Source of the DNA: Deltaproteobacteria bacterium
Lineage (GTDB): Bacteria > Desulfobacterota_B > Binatia > UBA9968
NCBI GenBank assembly: GCA_016193385.1
Contig: JACPSF010000040.1
Coordinates: 3,041-10,085 of the forward strand
Length of the DNA stretch: 7,045 nucleotides
Direction: 5' to 3'
A model generated the notes under the pieces. The model did not search any database, was not told the origin of the DNA, and was given only the letters and a program-made list of their open reading frames with translations. This document shows positions 6,253 to 7,045 of this stretch, piece after piece (positions within the stretch are counted from its first letter, which is position 1; every line of letters begins with the position of its first letter). Made by a program: the position numbers and the translations under genes.

Positions 6253-6557
6253 GGCTCGCCCCACTTCGCCTCCAGCTCCGCCACCTTCCGATCGACCTCT
6301 TCTTTCGTGAGAATCTTCTTTTCGATAAGAATCGTCTCCAGGCTTGCGATCCAGCGCTCGTAGTAGCTCAAGGCGCGATACAGTCCGGAATCCATCTGCT
6401 CGCGCGCCCTTCTCAGCTCGTCGGTCCGCCGGATCCCCTTGGCGCCGAGCGCCTGATTGACCGCATCGGCGAGGATCTCCCAATCCTCGAGGTGGTGCTC
6501 GGTCCGATCGATCGGACCTGCTGGCGTGCCGCCTAAATCATGATGCCCCCTTGGCAT
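6249..6557 (-). CDS. Nitrile hydratase beta N-terminal half (SCNase beta-like), separate subunit
   Basis: Protein of 102 aa matching the helical N-terminal half of nitrile hydratase beta. It opens with HHDLGG (5-10), the equivalent of the HDLGG/HDLAG start of beta subunits, followed by EDWE (24-27, like AEWE). TDELRRAREQM (45-55) and YYERWIASLE (65-74) plus ILIEKKILTKEE (76-87) match the central helices. Arg49 aligns with beta Arg56 of Rhodococcus nitrile hydratase, one of the two arginines that hydrogen-bond to the oxidised cysteines. Start: ATG at 6557 with AGGAGG 5 nt upstream; the frame stays open to a GTG at 6647, but those 30 residues come from an HsdM remnant and the promoter region. 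It overlaps the C-terminal-half gene by 4 nt. Together the halves total 199 aa, close to an undivided beta subunit. A nitrile hydratase accessory protein, which is homologous to this domain, is the main alternative. Confidence 0.85.
   Translation of the reverse strand: MPRGHHDLGGTPAGPIDRTEHHLEDWEILADAVNQALGAKGIRRTDELRRAREQMDSGLYRALSYYERWIASLETILIEKKILTKEEVDRKVAELEAKWGEP
6501..6518. repeat. 18-bp perfect palindrome inside the beta N-half gene
   Basis: GGTCCGATCGATCGGACC is its own reverse complement. It covers codons for GPIDRT near the 5' end of the operon's first gene, about 60 nt downstream of the predicted transcription start. It could be an intragenic operator, or chance within GC-rich coding sequence containing tandem GATC. 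Confidence 0.6.
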
Positions 6558-6562
6558 GGATC

Positions 6563-6568
6563 CCTCCT
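6563..6568 (-). promoter_or_regulatory. Strong ribosome binding site of the hydratase operon
   Basis: AGGAGG on the minus strand, 5 nt before the ATG at 6557-6555. It decides the start of the beta N-terminal-half gene against the upstream GTG at 6647. Confidence 0.8.
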
Positions 6569-6586
6569 CTCGCGATTCGTAGCCTA

Positions 6587-6616
6587 AAGTTATCCGATGA
6601 GACCCGTGGGTGTCAA
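6587..6616 (-). promoter_or_regulatory. Candidate sigma-70 promoter of the hydratase operon
   Basis: A perfect -35 hexamer TTGACA (6616-6611) is followed after 18 nt by TAACTT (6592-6587), which matches the -10 consensus at three of six positions. Transcription would begin near 6580, leaving a leader of about 22 nt that contains the ribosome binding site. The -35 box sits just beyond the last recognisable residue of the HsdM remnant. The weak -10 makes this a candidate only; activation by a regulator is possible. Confidence 0.4.
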
Positions 6617-6623
6617 TGCACTG

Positions 6624-6745
6624 ATCGACGATTTCCTGGGCGAGCACGTCGGGATCGGGATGTCGGATTCTTCGAGGCTTTCGTCTCTGAGCCAGAAGAT
6701 ATCGAAGCTGGCTTTGTCGCGGTCGACGAGTTCCTCGTAATCGTA
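6624..6745 (-). pseudogene. hsdM: Frameshifted C-terminal remnant of type I R-M methyltransferase HsdM
   Basis: Translated from 6745 on the minus strand, the sequence gives YDYEELVDRDKASFDIFWLR followed by DESLEESD (to 6662). After a 2-nt spacer, a different frame continues from 6659 with PDPDVLAQEIVD (to 6624). Together these match the conserved end of HsdM proteins (pattern: YEELV-x-RDK-x-x-LDIFWL-[KR]-DESLEDS-x-x-LP-x-PDV-x-A-x-EIVEDL). Relative to that pattern about 4 nt are missing at the junction, shifting the frame, and homology ends after EIVD without the usual final helix. Intact HsdM is around 500 aa, so only about 40 residues survive; no start or methyltransferase motifs are present. 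It is a dead fragment of a former restriction-modification locus, lying between the regulator gene and the hydratase operon. Confidence 0.75.
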
Positions 6746-6779
6746 GGCGACTGCGGGTTGCGAAAGGACCCCCCGATCC

Positions 6780-7045
6780 CTAACCTTTCCCCTGCACTGC
6801 CGAACCGCTCCGTTTAGTTCTGCTGCGTTTGGGACGATACGGTGCGGCGGATTCGGCTATATGCATCCCGCCGGTTTTGGCCGGCTCAAATACGATACGG
6901 ACTCGGGCATGCAGAGCCTCGGCGACGCGGCGCAGCATACTGAGGGAGTGGCCTTCGTAGCCAGGCGACTCAAGCCGGCTGATCTGCTGCTGGGAGGTCT
7001 TGAGGAGTTTCGCAAGGTCCTTCTGCGAAAGCCCGGCTTGCTGGC
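6780..7045 (-). CDS. XRE-family helix-turn-helix protein (5' end outside window)
   Basis: Partial gene; the first complete visible codon is 7043-7041 and the stop is TAG at 6782-6780, giving 87 visible residues. The helix-turn-helix is clear: QAGLSQKDLAKLLKTSQQQI then SRLESPGYEGHSLSMLRRVA, followed by EALHARVRIVFEP and a basic tail (YRPKRSRTKRSG). This is the Cro/C1 (XRE) type fold, in which the second helix (TSQQQISRLE) reads DNA. The compact domain with a short C-terminal strand (RVRIVFEP) resembles antitoxins of HigA/RelB-like toxin-antitoxin pairs and small controller proteins. No toxin gene follows it downstream in the window; a partner could lie upstream, outside. It may be unrelated to the hydratase operon, as it is separated from it by 222 nt containing the HsdM remnant. 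Confidence 0.85.
   Translation of the reverse strand, partial: QQAGLSQKDLAKLLKTSQQQISRLESPGYEGHSLSMLRRVAEALHARVRIVFEPAKTGGMHIAESAAPYRPKRSRTKRSGSAVQGKG

Noticed and set aside
5959..6483. 174-aa version of the beta C-half protein with a long N-terminal extension
   Set aside because: The extra residues are the beta N-half gene read in the wrong frame; the family match begins at the ATG at 6252.
6551..6817. 88-codon plus-strand frame in the upstream region
   Set aside because: It is antisense to the HsdM remnant and has no recognisable domain or ribosome binding site.
1..7045. CRISPR array, insertion sequence ends, rRNA or riboswitch
   Set aside because: No regularly spaced repeats, transposase fragments, terminal inverted repeats with target duplications, or conserved RNA motifs were seen.

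Overview
This is a gene-dense, GC-rich bacterial stretch (roughly 60% GC by eye) with eight coding sequences plus one gene remnant, all on the minus strand; no credible plus-strand gene was seen. The gene mix (luciferase-like flavin oxidoreductase, dihydroxyphthalate-decarboxylase-like protein, MetE-like methyltransferase, VOC protein, nitrile-hydratase-type subunits) looks like a catabolic accessory locus of a soil, sediment or marine bacterium. I cannot name the lineage from the sequence; a proteobacterium or an uncultured lineage with similar gene content are both possible.

In transcription order (high to low coordinates): (1) 7043-6780, the C-terminal part of a XRE-type helix-turn-helix regulator running off the window. 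(2) 6745-6624, a frameshifted remnant of the extreme C-terminus of a type I restriction-modification methyltransferase (HsdM). (3) 6557-5285, a three-gene operon whose products together make a cobalt-type nitrile hydratase or thiocyanate hydrolase: an N-terminal half of the beta subunit, a C-terminal half of the beta subunit (ATGA overlap), and the metal-binding alpha/gamma subunit with a CTLCSC motif. The split and the order match the thiocyanate hydrolase scnB-scnA-scnC arrangement. (4) 5275-5248, a perfect 28-bp palindrome directly after this operon. (5) 5203-2436, three closely spaced genes: a D-2-hydroxyacid dehydrogenase with Trp at the usual catalytic Arg position, a MetE-like zinc methyltransferase and a single-domain VOC protein. 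(6) 2285-1272, a 4,5-dihydroxyphthalate-decarboxylase-family protein. (7) 1113-118, a luciferase-like flavin-dependent oxidoreductase. (8) 117-1, a non-coding end with a large imperfect inverted repeat.

Working hypothesis (inference): the NHase-type enzyme hydrates a nitrile or thiocyanate, and the downstream genes process the carbon skeleton or an aromatic compound by reduction/oxidation, C1 transfer, dioxygenase-like ring chemistry and decarboxylation. The HsdM remnant marks an old recombination boundary, with the probable operon promoter placed at the scar.
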